A program made the position numbers and the translations under genes. The notes beneath the pieces were generated by a model. That model was given only the letters and a program-made list of their open reading frames with translations, was not told the origin of the DNA and made no database searches. Shown one piece after another: positions 1-14,100 of a stretch of 64,000 nucleotides of DNA (its first letter is position 1; each line of letters starts with the position of its first letter). This DNA comes from Apostichopus japonicus (lineage: Eukaryota > Echinodermata > Holothuroidea > Aspidochirotida > Stichopodidae), in contig NC_092568.1 of the NCBI RefSeq assembly GCF_037975245.1, positions 28,797,501-28,861,500 of the forward strand. Reading direction: 5' to 3'.

Positions 1-978
1 CTGCTGAGAAATTTAAAAATAAGTGTTTATCCATTGCTTGTCATTGTACGTTTTGCTAGCTCATGTTGCTAGTTCCTTTGAAAACGTGTCATATTCGTAA
101 TTCAAAATATGCATAATACATTATTTATAGGCGTAGTAACAAAAGCAATTGTTTATAACAGAGAGTAACGTTGTAGGAATCGATCGAGGATCACTGCTTC
201 TAATAAATGAAAGCCAGTGAGAAGAGGATAGATCATTTACTAATTATCCAAAGCAGTTTTTGAAACATACTTTTACTAACTTTTGATACCAAATGAATCT
301 ATGCAATGGTGATGGAGTGTGTGTGTGGGAGTGTGATGTCTTGGCTTGTAAATACGATAACTAAAAAACTTTATGATAAGTGATAGTGTTTACACAGGTC
401 CAAAATCAGGAACCGGGTACCCCAGAGTCGTTACCTGTCGGGTAACCGAGTACCCGAAAAAAATTTGTTTACCATCCTGTATCGCGATTTGCAAGAAATT
501 ACATATTGGATACTATAATAAATGAATTATATTCTCCACTGACAATGTTTCCATGTTCAGATAGGTGTAAGATAAGGTATGAAACTTTCCTCAAAAATTT
601 CTATATGCTTTTGTTTCTTTCATTAACTTATTTTATTCTATATAAATAACCTCACTACTAACATGACACTGCCGTTGTTGCTTATTTTTGCTCTTCACCT
701 CTACTGGATGGTCATGTAAATATATCCAATTTAGCTCTTAAACAGTTTTTACTATTATGCAGGCCCAGGGTTTGCATTAGCCGCCGGATTGCACAATTCC
801 CGCAATTTGATCGCATTTGGAATAGACATTTATTAAAAGCCACTTGCGATTTTGATTTTTTTAAGGTTCCCTTCTAAAATCCATTAGTAACATTTCGTAA
901 ATTTCCTTGTCAGTCTTTCCTTCTATGAAATAAACGAATCAACAAATAATAATTGTGAAAATTCTTTCAATTTTATTC

Positions 979-1295
979 CACATTGTAGCCTAACACCACA
1001 CTAAGTCAATGGGGAAATCTGGCCTAGTCTAACCATATTTTTATTCGCTGAAATTGTGACGCAGTTATAAGGTATCCATGGAATACTTTCATTATTGCTG
1101 TTATCTTCGACCACATGGTAGCCTAACACCACACTAAGTCAATGGGAATTCTAGCCTAACCATCTGTTTATTCGCTGCAATTGTGACGCAGTTATAATAT
1201 ATCCACAGAATGCTTTCATTATTCTTTTTATCTTCGACCACATGGTAGCCTAACACTACACTAAGTCAATGGGAAAATACTGCCTAACCATCGGT
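979..1295. repeat. Tandem repeat, about 121 bp x 2.6
   Basis: Three copies of a unit containing GTAGCCTAACACCACACTAA, then a GTCAATGGG block and GTGACGCAGTTATAA, with a few substitutions. The copies begin near 986, 1119 and 1244. No coding potential. Confidence 0.85.
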
Positions 1296-1383
1296 TTGCA
1301 AAAAAAAAAACAATTTGCGTAGGATTCGGGTTATAAATTAGGAACCGGATAGTATCGCGTTGGGTGGGTACCGGGTGAGTTTT

Positions 1384-1664
1384 ATATGTAGTCCGTAGAT
1401 GCACCTTTTATTAATGGAAGAACCCTATTGTTTTTCTGAGGAGGTTGAACGTTTTGAGGTCAACAGAGTTCGGAAACATTGTAAACACCGCAACTCTCAA
1501 ATGAAAGATTAATGAACTTCATATTTAGTCCATAGATGCACCTTTCATCAATGGGAGAACCCTATTGTTTTTCAGTGAGTTGAACGTTTTGAGGTCAACA
1601 GAGGTCAGGAAACCTTGTAAACACCATAACTCTCAAAATGAAAGATGGATGAACCCCATGTTTA
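1384..1664. repeat. Two 140-bp direct repeats with TTGAGGTCAACAGAG
   Basis: 1384-1524 and 1525-1664 are similar copies sharing AGATGCACCTTT, GAACCCTATTGTTTTTC, TTGAACGTTTTGAGGTCAAC and GTAAACACC. They resemble the GGTCA-rich dispersed repeat seen at 37690-37960. Confidence 0.8.
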
Positions 1665-1853
1665 GTGCATTGAATGCATTCTTTTCTGATGTTTTGGTAC
1701 TTGACTTTAGGACACCTATTCCTCAGTTGCTCTATCAGTTAAAGGTGATTCCATATATGTAAACTTATAAGGCAAAGCATCACCAAAGCCTTCTGGCTTT
1801 CCATTAAACAACTAGAGTTCTTATCTCACAATTTTTCTTTTGCTTTGGTGTAG

Positions 1854-2117
1854 GTGGTGCTGCGATCAGTTGTCTGTGTAGCCGGATATCCACACCGTTT
1901 GCAGAAATGTTACCAGTGACAGGAAGATGTGCAACCACATTGCGGCCCACTGCCAAACACATCTGGCATTACAGACAAATCCAAAGGATATCCACCCCTG
2001 GGGCCTCCTCCATCAGGTGTCTTTCTGGTAGTAACCATGGCAACCGGTATAAATCCACAGCTGTGGATCCCGCCCAACAACCACTGGGTATTCAAAAGTT
2101 GATGGTTGCTAACAGAG
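1854..2117 (+). CDS. PC: PC exon 1 (5' UTR plus residues 1-70)
   Basis: A pyrimidine tract and TAG at 1851-1853 form a likely acceptor, so 1854-1906 is probably 5' UTR and an earlier untranslated exon should exist upstream. Coding starts at ATG 1907. It encodes the mitochondrial presequence and the start of the biotin carboxylase domain (KLMVANRG). The donor is GTAAGG at 2118 and the phase is 1. The UTR boundary is less certain than the coding part. Confidence 0.85.
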
Positions 2118-5100
2118 GTAAGGATGTAAGAGACGTGGTTCTAAAGCCGCATTAAATTTGTCCTAAATTCCCTAAAACAAGACTATGAATTTATCATTTT
2201 CACGTCAAATTTGGTGAGTTTTGATAGTGTTATTAGGTACGATTGGTAAGTTTTAAGGGATCATCTCCAAAGCTATCTTCCCATTGATCTGATGTGTATT
2301 TTATAGTTCCTTAAATCACTGAACCGAACAACCTACCTGTTCCTGTGATTTATCCTTTGTGCATCTTATTAACAATGAATATCATAGTTTAAGCAACAAA
2401 CCTGTTGGGACACTTTTCTTATGCTAATACCACACTACGTTGTCCTACCATTTCATGCTTCAAATCACTTGTACTGACAGTATGAACAGTTCACAATCTT
2501 TATCTGATCTTGATATTCATACTGCTTATACTGTCAGTATGGATGCCTTGACGTAGGATACGAAAGTACAGTATAGCAGAAATTGTCCCAACTGCGTGTC
2601 ATATAACACTGTCGATGTTTGAATCAAATGTCATCATTATTATCACATCCCTCCAAAGGGAGGATGAGATATTGTAGTTCCTTTGCCATATACAGCTATG
2701 TCAGTTGCTATAGCAACAATTGGCATGGTAATGGTTAATTTTCCTGAGTAGGTACTCTCGGGGTTCACGTACTGTGGGGTACCTCAGGTTGACCGGAAGT
2801 CCATGACAGAGAGGGATCAAAATGTGTTTGTGTGTGTATGTGTGTCTTTGTGTGTGTCCAATTTCGTGTCAAAAACTCCTCAACAGCTGGACCGATTTTC
2901 TTCAAGCTTGGTTGGAAGGTACCCCAGAGTGAACCCTTGTGTCTAGCAGATCCCCCGAACCAAAGCTCAGAGGTCAAAGATCAAATTAAGTTAATATCCA
3001 AGGGGAAACATCGAATTGGCATAGAAGCTTCACAGGTAGAATTGAGACGTACTATCAAAATATGTAGTTGCCGTGGGAACTGAGGTCAGTGGTCACATGG
3101 TTAAAAGTCAAATGTATATTTCAAGTGCAAGTGTGTTTCAAAAACTCCTCTTAAATGGTTGGGCCATTTTCTTCAAGCTTGGTAGGAATCGGTACCCAGG
3201 GTGAACCATAGTGTCTTGCAGACTCCTGGAACCAAATGTCAGAGGTCAACTTTAGTAACAGTTGATTTTTTTTTTAATCTTCAAAGGTAATACTTGGAAT
3301 GTCAAGTAGTACCAGAATATGTGATTGCCATGGGAATTGAGGTCAAAGGTCACATGGTTAAGTTCAAATGTATATATTTAGTACAATTTTGTCACACACT
3401 CCTCATAAATGGCTGGGCCGTTATTCTTCAAACTTGGTGGGAAGGTACCGCAAGGTGAATTCTTGTCTCGTAGGCCCCCGGGAACCAAAGGTCAGAGGTC
3501 AAAGGGAAAATTTAGTGTAAATCAAGTTTTTTTCTATAACTCCAAAGGAAACATTGAATCGACATGGAAACCTTCACAGGTAGCATAGCAATGTCAGGTC
3601 CTTTCAAATATGTGGTTGCCAGGGGAATCGAGGTAAAAAATGTATATGTGCTACACAGGGTTGGAACAACGGTAACGTGTGAGGCGAAGATAGCCTGTTC
3701 AAACTGGGAATGGGAAAGTCAGCTTTGTGACACGGTTGACCTTTGCGCCTGGGTCTAGCCTATAACTTTTAAATGCGTGCATGAAAATGTGCGATATATA
3801 TACTGCATTGTGCCTAGGCATGTAGCCTAGGTCTATTTGTTGCATCTAAGTGTACAAGAGGACAAAGTCGGCCCAGTCTATGTATATTACCTTCACGTGA
3901 CACATGAATTTCACTGATTGACAATGAGTGGTAATCTTTCTAGCATTAAAAGTTAGTAGAAAATGGACAAAAAGGGGAAAATTTCACAACTTTATCATTG
4001 TTTAAAGTATGATTTTGGAGTCAGGACTACACACCTGGTTTTGTTTAGTGTAGGGTCCACAAAAAATGTAGTCACCTCAACTTCAATAGTTAATTTGCTT
4101 GATTGCATAGCTAATGATAGAATTGTTCATTTGAAATCAGTGTTTGCTGGAGGTGAGATATGCAACTCCGTGGACTGCCCTCTTGTTTACTTCAGTTTCA
4201 TCAAAATTGTTGACCAAACTCAAAAGGTCCTCATTTCAAGTAATGGTTTCCATTTGTCTCTGATTTAGGGGAAATTGCCATCCGTGTTTTCAGGGCATGC
4301 ACAGAGCTTGGGATTCGGACTGTGGCAATATACTCTGAACAGGACCAGGGTAACATGCACAGAGGGAAGGCAGATGAAGCATATCTCATCGGCAAGGGAC
4401 TGCCTCCTGTGCAGGCATATCTAACTGTGCCTGAAATCATCAAAATCGCTCAGGTAAGTAGGACTTAGACGAGAATGTAGGTTAACAGTAACTAGGCTGG
4501 TGCGGGGTCTGGTGTCAAGGGTTGAAATGTATGGCCATCAATTGGCTGAAGGCAAGTTTTAAAATCAGAAGAGTTGATTCATTTTCCAATATCTTAAATA
4601 CTGGTTAGCACCGTCCTTAAGGTTCACTCCTGGTACCCACCAAAATGGGAATTCAATTGAAACCCTGTCCTCTAAAAGAGACACCCTGAGAGTGCCATAT
4701 TTGGACGTCTAGAATTCCCAAATATCGCAAGTATTCTCACCTAAAGCCCAAACCATGGCGTGGGCTTTGGTTAATGTGGACTGTCCTTTGAGGGCCCATG
4801 TTTATTGTTGCACCGGGACAGATTGTTCTGTCGCATCAATATGGTGATTGACGTAGTGCTTGCAAATAGGCAAAACAGGCAACTTGAAGATAGCACTCCC
4901 ATTTCCGCAACAAATACACTCTCATGTTTGTACACGCACAGGTGACCGCCTATTACATGTAACGCACCTATCGCGAACATTACAGCCTACCATGCCCAGT
5001 TGGTATACGTATAGCGTTGCACATAATATACTCTGACACTCAAACCACAGTTCATAAACTGTTTTTTCGAAATCGCTGAAATAAAATTCACGGATCAAAT

Positions 5101-8100
5101 TAACAGTAACAGGAAACTTGAAAAGTATTCGTAACACCGAAAGATGAAACTTGGCGGAATCGATGTCAGAGCAGAATGTACTGTAGCACCGAGAAGCTTA
5201 GGCTTCGCAGAACTTTCCGATTGTAAACGTTATAGTAGCCTACACGCGAACATTCTTCGCGTTGGAGCTGGATAGCGCGATGTATAAACAACGGTTCCGA
5301 ATACTTTTCAAGTTTCCTTTTACTGTAAATTTGATTCGTGAATTTTATTTCAGCGATTTCGAAGAACAGTTTGTGAACTGTGGTTTAAGTGTGAGAGTAT
5401 ATTATGTGCAATGCTATATACGTATACTGTGACGGGGTCCTGTACAAATTAAGACGTGAACAGTTAAAATGTCTTTCTGCTCTTTATTCCTCCTCTCTCT
5501 TTACGTGCTCCCTTTTAACTCCTTTTCTCAAAACCAATCCAACGCAAATATACATAAAGGTAAAGAATGTCACTGTATTGTAAGGGTACAAACGCTGTAC
5601 AAGACTAAAAATAGGGGACCTTCTCCATGCATGATTAAATACAATAGGCACCTGAGGTGCAGGAATTTAGTTATGCAAATACATGTTGTCACCTAATACA
5701 TATGCGTAGTTACCTTTGGATATGCGTAGTCGGCTGGAGAGCGCCTCCTGTAATACGGATGGAAATATATAATCAACAAGCAAATTATTAGACAGGGTAA
5801 CCTACTGTGACAATACCAACTGGGCATGGTAGGCTGTATACGTTCGCGATATCTACGTAATATATTATAGGCAATCACCTGTGCGTGTACACCTGAGAGG
5901 GTGTTTGCTGCGGAAATAGGAGTGCTTACTTCAAGTCGCCTGTTTTGCCTATTTGCCTGCACTACTTCAATCACCATACTGATGCGTTCGAACAAGTGGT
6001 ACTTTTGAAAACCAGATTTTTTACAAGAAGAAAACATCACATGGTGAGAAAAATTGAAAATAAGAACTACAAGGACAATGTATCAAAATCTTCCACCAGA
6101 CAATTCCTTTAATAGAAAATATCAACCTTGGAATGACAGAATGCACACAAACACTTGCTGTTAACTACATTAAACAGAAAGCTTCTTATAGCATTAATAG
6201 AACAAGAATGTGTGAAATTCCTTTGTTTTACAGTATTTGGGTTGTTCTAATGATAGCATTAATGATATATAAAGGTGCCATACTTTGCTAAGACTGAATA
6301 GGGACAACATATTGATTGTCATGTCATAAGACATTAAAGTAATGCTTGGTCAGAGTGTCTGAATATGAAATAGATGTGCTCATGATACTTGAACTGCATT
6401 CAAGGCAGGGTTGTAATTGCATCTTGACCAAAAACATGTAATATTCACACGTTCTTGGCAAAATGTTGGTGCACAATCTAATAAAGCTAATGGTTCTGAT
6501 ATTTGTTGCATTCATCCTTAAACTTTTGTTTGTTAATTTTGTTAGTACTACCGGTTTATGACCGATATGAAAAGAAAAGTAGTTCTTCTCCTGAAAAATG
6601 TCTTGTTTTATACCAATGACTCTTTTCATGCATTTTGATTTCAATATGACCTTAAAAAAGCCATGCCGTAGCTATTTTATGGAGCTATTGACTCATTGCT
6701 TGTAGTATGGTGCAGTGGATTAAAATACTACCAGCTCAACTTTGATACTCTATAAATAGATATTCTGTTATGTATGTCAATGATATAAAATTGCCTAATT
6801 TCACTTCAGTGTGAGGTTGCCCAAGTGGGTGTACACTTGTAGCAGTGATCTAAATCTTCCCTGGATGCATGCATATCCCCTGACTGAACCATTCCCCCCC
6901 GACAATGGGAGGTTGGGGATGGGCCCCCTTACCCCCCTTCATTGCACATGCTACTGACTATATCAACAGTTTGCTATGCTCCTATACATGCAACACCTCA
7001 TGAGCTCAGAATCATGCCTGTGCCAGTAATAACAGGCAGATAACTTTAATAAAGATGAGCACTGTATTAGAGAACCAACTTATCACACACACACATAAAT
7101 AAGATTATACCCATATATGTTGTACGTCTGCTGATGATAGGAAGTCTTTGTAGAGCAAATACCACAGTAATAACCAGCCTGGCTCATTTGGGAATACTTC
7201 CTTGGTTACGGTACAAATGATATGTCATGTAGTTTTATTTAATTATAAAACCAGACTTTTACTGGTGAATAGTATTGGAAGGTCCCACTTCAACAATTGA
7301 ACCTTTATAGATCGTGTTTAACTATTTCCTTCCTACAACCTTGTTTACAGCTGGGGTATAGCTAGGTCTAAACTATAAAGGCCAGCCTCTATTCCATGGT
7401 TAGGGAGAGGGGCAGGGATGGGGTAGGGTGGGGTGGAGGAATGAATTCAAGAGCAGTTTTTCAGGTATTTTCATCATCCTGTTAGTACAGTAAATCATCT
7501 CAGATTCAAGCAATTGTCAGCAGACTTGTAGTAAGTCTGTCTTTCTTGTTTTATAGCATATAACTAACTGTACCTGTACACCTCCCCCCCCCCCCCCCAT
7601 GGATTTGTACCTGTAACTCATACTGGTGGCATTTTGAAAAAATTTGCCTAGGTACTATTGCACCGGTCTCATAATCACGATTAGAACCTTGTCCCGGTAC
7701 TCATACTGGTGGGATTTTTATTTGTACTAGTAGTAATGCTGACATTGTGCTCATGTTTGAAGCCTGATTTTCACCAGTGCTCAAAGAATGGTTGCTCTGT
7801 CTACTGGCCAAAATTTCGGGTCCGGGAATAATTTATCCAGTATCGCTGTGCAAGATGCTATGAAAAATGTTCAAATTGTTTATGCATGGCCAAAGAAGTG
7901 TATCAGTCTTTCTTACAAATCATAGTATTTTATAAGACGTTAGATTTCGAACCTTCAAAACTGCTGAACTTAATTTGAACACTGATTGGTTACATGTCAC
8001 TTCTCATAGACCGCTTTAACTGAATAACTTGTACTGGTACACTCAGATAGGTGAGAAAGGAAGTGTCTGAGAGTTCTTATCCTGCTTGCACTCTCTTGAA

Positions 8101-11100
8101 CTTAATGGTCACAAGGCTGCCTGACTGCAAACAGGTGATGCCATGCACAGTATACAGAAACAGTTTTTTTTGTGTCTGGAAAGAGAAAATATTTTTGTGA
8201 CTTTTTTCATGAACTTTTCAGTTAATAATTTGCTTTATAAAACTTTGCTTGGTTTTCCCCTCTGTAGATTGGTAGTAACCTAGCACAATAGTTATTCATT
8301 TTCTTAAGTATATAGTTGCTATTGTTTTTCCACTACACTGTAAGTGTTTCACTTGGACTGTATATACATATCAACCTATATGCTTGTATTTTAAAGTAAC
8401 TTTTTCCAGAGCTGGTGCATGGACTTGATACAGAGCATTGTTTTGAATGTAAGGAATAGAATAACTGAGAAAATGTCCAAAACCATTTTCTTTTAACGTG
8501 ATATAAACAAACAGAGCGCTCTTTGATGTCATTCAACACGATTTATCCTTGACAAATTTTTAATACATTGTAATCATGTCATGTGGGGTCATAATGTTGC
8601 ATGTGAGGTTTGTGTGCATCTGAGGATTGGACCTAATGGGCTGTGTAGACTCAGTGGTCCAGACGTTTTAATTGATGAGCCTCAGATGACGTTTAAAAGT
8701 TTTTTTTAAATACATGCATCTCTAGGGTGAAATATATATCAGTACTTTAGGTGATATGTAGAAATACAACCTGGACGGAAGGCAGTGTTTTGTTTAACTG
8801 TCTAAAACAACATACAACTGCCTAACATTCAAAACAATTATGCTCTCTCAGTATGTGCACCCTGCAAAAGTTACTCGATTAAACACATTCATCTCAGGGT
8901 GAAATGTATATATAGTCTAACAGAAGTACTAGGTAATATATAGAAGGTAATATATAGAAATACAGCCTGTCTAAGCAGCATACTAAAATTATTTTTTGCC
9001 TATAAATTATCCCTTAAATGGATCTGGTCAAACTTCTTATTTTTCAGATACCGTTTTGTATCTGTTTTCACTTTTGCGCCATGACTTCTGTCGTATATGG
9101 TCTTATATTTTGACGGGGATTGCCTGTTAAAAGGAGTTGATTTAGTTGTTTCAAAAGGAATCTTTTATCACTTCCTTCTTTGTCTTTCATAGGAACACCA
9201 AGTTGATGCTATTCACCCTGGCTATGGCTTTCTTTCCGAGAGAGCAGATTTTGCCCAGGCTTGTGTTGATGCTGGAATCAAGTTTATCGGTCCCTCACCT
9301 AAAGTGGTCCATCAGATGGGTGATAAGGTCCAGGCCCGTCAGATTGCCATCAGTGCAGGTAAGAGGGCCACTAGACCCAGGCGCGTAGCCAGGAATTTGC
9401 CAAGGGAGGGGCGAACCTGTAGGCAAACTATCAGAGCCGTAGATTCTGCATTGAAAACTATTTACGCGTAGCACCACCAGATCTTGGAATTACTAGTGAT
9501 ATCATAAAAACATTAAAAAAAAAAAAAAAGATATGCTCAAGGGGGGGTTGCCCCCTTTGCCCCCCCCCCTGGCTACGCGCCTGTCTAGACCTGTGCGGCT
9601 ATGAATTATGTGACCGACTATGGTTGCACTTTTTGAGAGGTTTGTTTGTCGGTGAAATTTGTTTCCATTGGTGACAAGGGTACTATATTAACTTCACTCC
9701 TCGCTTACCTGTCTCCCCACCCCCTTGGTTTTCCTCAAATTATCAAGTATCGGAATGGCTTAGGCAGAATTTATAATTTGATTTACCAAGGTACCAAAAG
9801 CTTGATGTGCAGGTAATATTTCTGCTGCTGATGATTTTGAAGACATTCACCTTAAAGTTTAATGTCTGGCATGCTGTTTCAAAGACTGAATGCACAGTGT
9901 CTGCTCCTCTGTCCAGGCCTGACGATGCTGAAAGCATTGTTTTATAAATGCCAGTATCAAACTCAGTCAGAAAATATTCTTTTAACTTCCATACAAGAAA
10001 CAGTCCCTAATTCATAATTCAAAGTTCATATTCCTTATGAAAATCTGTTAAGATGCCTTGTAATCTCCAGTGTGAAAGTCTCTTGTTTTTCTGTTCTGCT
10101 TTCTATTGGTCAGCTAACCTACAGTATTCTACTGTATGCTAGACTAGTTAGATCCAGCCACTTTCATTAATGTTTTAAATTTTTTTTAAATTTTTTAGAA
10201 AGGGCAACGTGATAGAAAACTATAATTTAAATACAACCTGCGGTGATGTGAGTGATTTATAAGGGTGTTCTCTTTATTGGTCTACAACAATTTAATGGTT
10301 TGCTAATATTGATCCTCTGATGTCGTAGTATACATGTTATACATACCAATCTGTCTTTATACCAACCTTTCGTAACTGTGTGTGACACAACTCTAATGTT
10401 TGCAACCTCCAGATGTGCCTGTAGTTCCGGGTACAGACGGGCCGGTCTCGTCTGTCGCAGAAGCGGAAGAGTTCTGCGGACAGCACGGCTTCCCTGTCAT
10501 GCTGAAGGCTGCCTATGGAGGAGGGGGAAGGGGCATGAGGGTCGTCAGAGAACAGAAAGTAAGTGGGATTTGAAGCGACGGCTTAAACTCAACTCAGTGC
10601 TGCCAGTTGTTAAAGATACCCCCTGGATTCCCCGAGACACGAATCTAACAACCCATGTTTAAACAATTTAGGATATTTGTTTTCCCAACTGCAGTTTTGT
10701 TGAAAGAGAGAAAAGGTATCTATAAATATAATCTGTTATTTGAGTCCACTTCACTTCAGATGGCAATGCGATTGAATCCGTAGGGTTTTGTACATAAAAC
10801 AATAAGCCACCAGGTTTATTGAATGGGAAGCAAAATTTGCTGTATTTGGATTGAAAGGTTATTACTTGTTCACTAGAAGCAGCCAAATGGATTGTAATCA
10901 TATAGAGATCTTTTAGATAAATTGAAGGGGGTGGGGGCAGATGGAGGGGCATCAAACTATGCATTAATAATATATGACTCTGCTGGATTGATGAAAGTTT
11001 TACCCAACAACAAATTCAGCTTGAAAATCTTGAGTATATGAAACAAATTTGGCCTCGTTCAATGGTGACTCAATGAAACAAATTTTATCATCCTGGTGGT

Positions 11101-14100
11101 AAAGTGAAAAAGTGAGTGGTTACCCATGGGCTGGATGAAGCCTTTGTACAGGTCATTCAAATCAAAAACTTGCATCATAAATGAACTTAAGTCCTGGAAT
11201 GTCAGTGGTCATTCCAATTCAAGAATGTTCAGAGTCAGAAAGATGACCTCAGAGAGAAGAAATTATAAAAGTATCAGTATTGTGAGCAACAATTTTTGTT
11301 TTCATGATTGGTTAGTTGTGTTAATGTAAAGCATAAATTTCATCGAAGTATCAGTCTATTCAAATTACTCATAGGGGGAAACTTTAAGAAGGTCAAACCT
11401 TCAAAATGTTTTCTTTGTAATCAATGCCAAATGTTTATCAAGAGTGTTGTTTATTCTACATATCCCTGTTATTAGCACTGCACTGTAGAATTGTTTACTT
11501 TAGCAAGAGGGCTAACTTGATGGAAAAGAAGAAATTTCATCCTGATATTGTGATTGTAGGGAACATGTCAAGCCTGACAAAGATGATTTAGGCTGTTACA
11601 ATAAACACTGGTTTGTGCATCTTTTAAAATGTAATGCTAAATGCTTTAAAGAAAATATTACCTAGGTTAAGTGTCAGGTCTACAAATCTTGTGAGTACAG
11701 CACCAAAAATCAGACAAAACTGCTCATAATTTAAGTTTTTGTCAACAGTAGAAATCAGTATCATATTTTTGCCATAGAAATGCAAACCGAGACTATGAAT
11801 GATATGATACTTGTCAATAACTGTCTGTCACAAAGCATTTTTTTATTTAATTGTTAAAACTGATTCACCTAGCTATTAAAACTATGACAGTTTCATTGTA
11901 TAACTGCTTGTTTTCATGGGTATCATCCTGCGCAGTTTCAAGTACTTGCTATGTAAATGTTGTGACATGTCTCAAAATGACTTTCAGGATCTCGCCGAGA
12001 ATTTCCAGAGAGCTTCATCTGAAGCCAAGGCAGCCTTTGGGAATGGTGAAATGTTTATTGAGAGGTACATCGAAAGTCCACGGCATATAGAGGTTCAAAT
12101 CCTTGGTAGGTTATCTTAAAACTTTTCTCAGAACTTTGATTGAAAAGAATATCCACAGTCTATGTGAAGTAAATTTCCGAGTTTGTGACTAGAAACTTTT
12201 GCGAATTAAATTTCCAATTCCCAAAGGATTTACAAGAACAATTTGGAATGGCATTTGGTAAATGTTTGAAGGAATAAGAGCGATGGGAATGAAGAAAATA
12301 AGCAAGAAAGTTACTTTTTTTAAATGCTCATCTCTGATTTTTATCCTTTGTGTTTACACGTACTGCAACTAAACTTCCCCAAGTCTTGCCGTATATAAAT
12401 CCCATATTTTTTTTACAAGTTAACAGTTTTCCTAACCAATCACACTCCCTAATGTATGCGGGGGTTGTGTTCAATTGTTGACACTCCATGCAACACATTT
12501 TGTTGTTGTTCTTTTATGAAGTTTTTTATCCATAGATCTGTCATTGTTATGGCTTCAACCTCAATTCTAGAATGATTTCATATGTATTAAAACTGCTAGT
12601 TAAAGAAATATGCTGTATAGTATTATTATGATACCCTTGTGGCATTTTTCAAAATGTGACGTTACTTTGCACATCTCACTTCCTCTCCAGGTGATAAGTA
12701 TGGGAACGTCATCCACTTGTTTGAGAGGGACTGCTCTGTGCAGAGACGCCATCAGAAATTGATTGAGATAGCACCGGCCCCGCATCTCGATGCCGCTGTG
12801 CGCGAAAGGATCAGTGCGGATGCGGTCAAGCTGGCCCAGTCGGTCGGCTACCAGAATGCTGGTACCGTGGAGTTCCTGTTGGATGGGAACGGCAACCATT
12901 ACTTCATAGAAGTCAACGCAAGACTGCAAGTGGAGCACACAGTCACTGAGGAGGTCACAGGGTGAGTAGTGTAGTCCTTGAACTGTAAATAATGCAACAG
13001 AGATGTAATCAAAATGTAGAGATAATGCTCTTCACATCTTGCAAAGTTATTCAAAGTGTCTTCATTGTTAATTATGATTTGCTGTAAGAAAACTTAGATT
13101 ACTGGGTTAAGGATAATAAGAAACCAGCGGTACTTTTTGGAATTCCTTTCCAAAATTTTCCAAAGATATATAGGAACATTTGTCGACCAAGTCATAGGTT
13201 GGAAGTCAAACTGTGCAATTGTCAAAATAACTCTTTTTTATGTCATGATAATCATTTATTTGATTTTAAATATGGGTCATGTTGTAACTCATCAGTGATG
13301 TGTAGCTTGATGAACGTGTTATTTATCCTTTTTTTCCTATTCTAGGGTCGACCTGGTCCAGTCCCAGATCAGGATAGCGGATGGCCATTCCCTCCCTGAT
13401 CTGAATTTGACCCAGGAGAAGGTGCATATCCAGGGTAGCGCCCTTCAGTGCAGGATCACCACAGAGGACCCAGCCAAGGCCTTCCAGCCAGATACAGGTA
13501 GAATAGAGGTACTGAATTCTCCTTCTCTGAATAATGCAACCTGAAAAGTCACTGTGGAAAACTTAGTTTCTAGTATCACGCTCTAACAATAAACTGTGGT
13601 ATTTAACGTAAGGTCCAGTAGAACTATAACAACAATATGGTAAACTTATTGGTGAGCATTGTTCGTAACCCGACTTTTCTTTATCAAGAATGACATTGTC
13701 TTTACTTTTGACAGGTATTCAGAAGTGGAGAAGGTATGGGCATCAGAATCGATAGTGCCCTTGGATTTGCGGGCGCCCTGGTGTCGCCTCACTATGATTC
13801 ACTCCTCGTTAAAATCGTCGCCAGATCGAGGGATCACGAAAGCGCCGTGAAGAAGATGTTGAGGGCTCTAGCAGAATTTAGAATTCGTGGAGTCAAGGTA
13901 AAATAGCAACACAAGCTAATCTACTTTGGACTGTGTATTAGTTAAAAGATTTTCTGGTTGGAGTTTGTACCGAAGGGTCGCTAAGAAGTAGCTGACCTAG
14001 CATTTTACATAAGGTGATCAAGTTGGTTCCACTCGTGATATGAATATTCACAAATCAAAGATGGTAAAAGTGTTACCCTGGATATTTCGTTTTGACTCAG

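Larger units (their letters stand above)
1..1850. other. Upstream of PC: repeat-rich, no gene seen
   Basis: No coding exon supported. An untranslated PC exon or the promoter may be here, but I cannot place either. The stretch holds a fragment at about 290-365 resembling the repeat at 37700-37780, a 121-bp tandem repeat, and two 140-bp direct repeats. Confidence 0.6.

Noticed and set aside
2832-3083. 83-residue ORF in PC intron 1
   Set aside because: It runs through the degenerate tandem repeat. The frame is not kept in the other two units.
5469-5696. 75-residue ORF starting with a signal-peptide-like hydrophobic stretch
   Set aside because: It lies inside the solo LTR and has no splice context or family resemblance.
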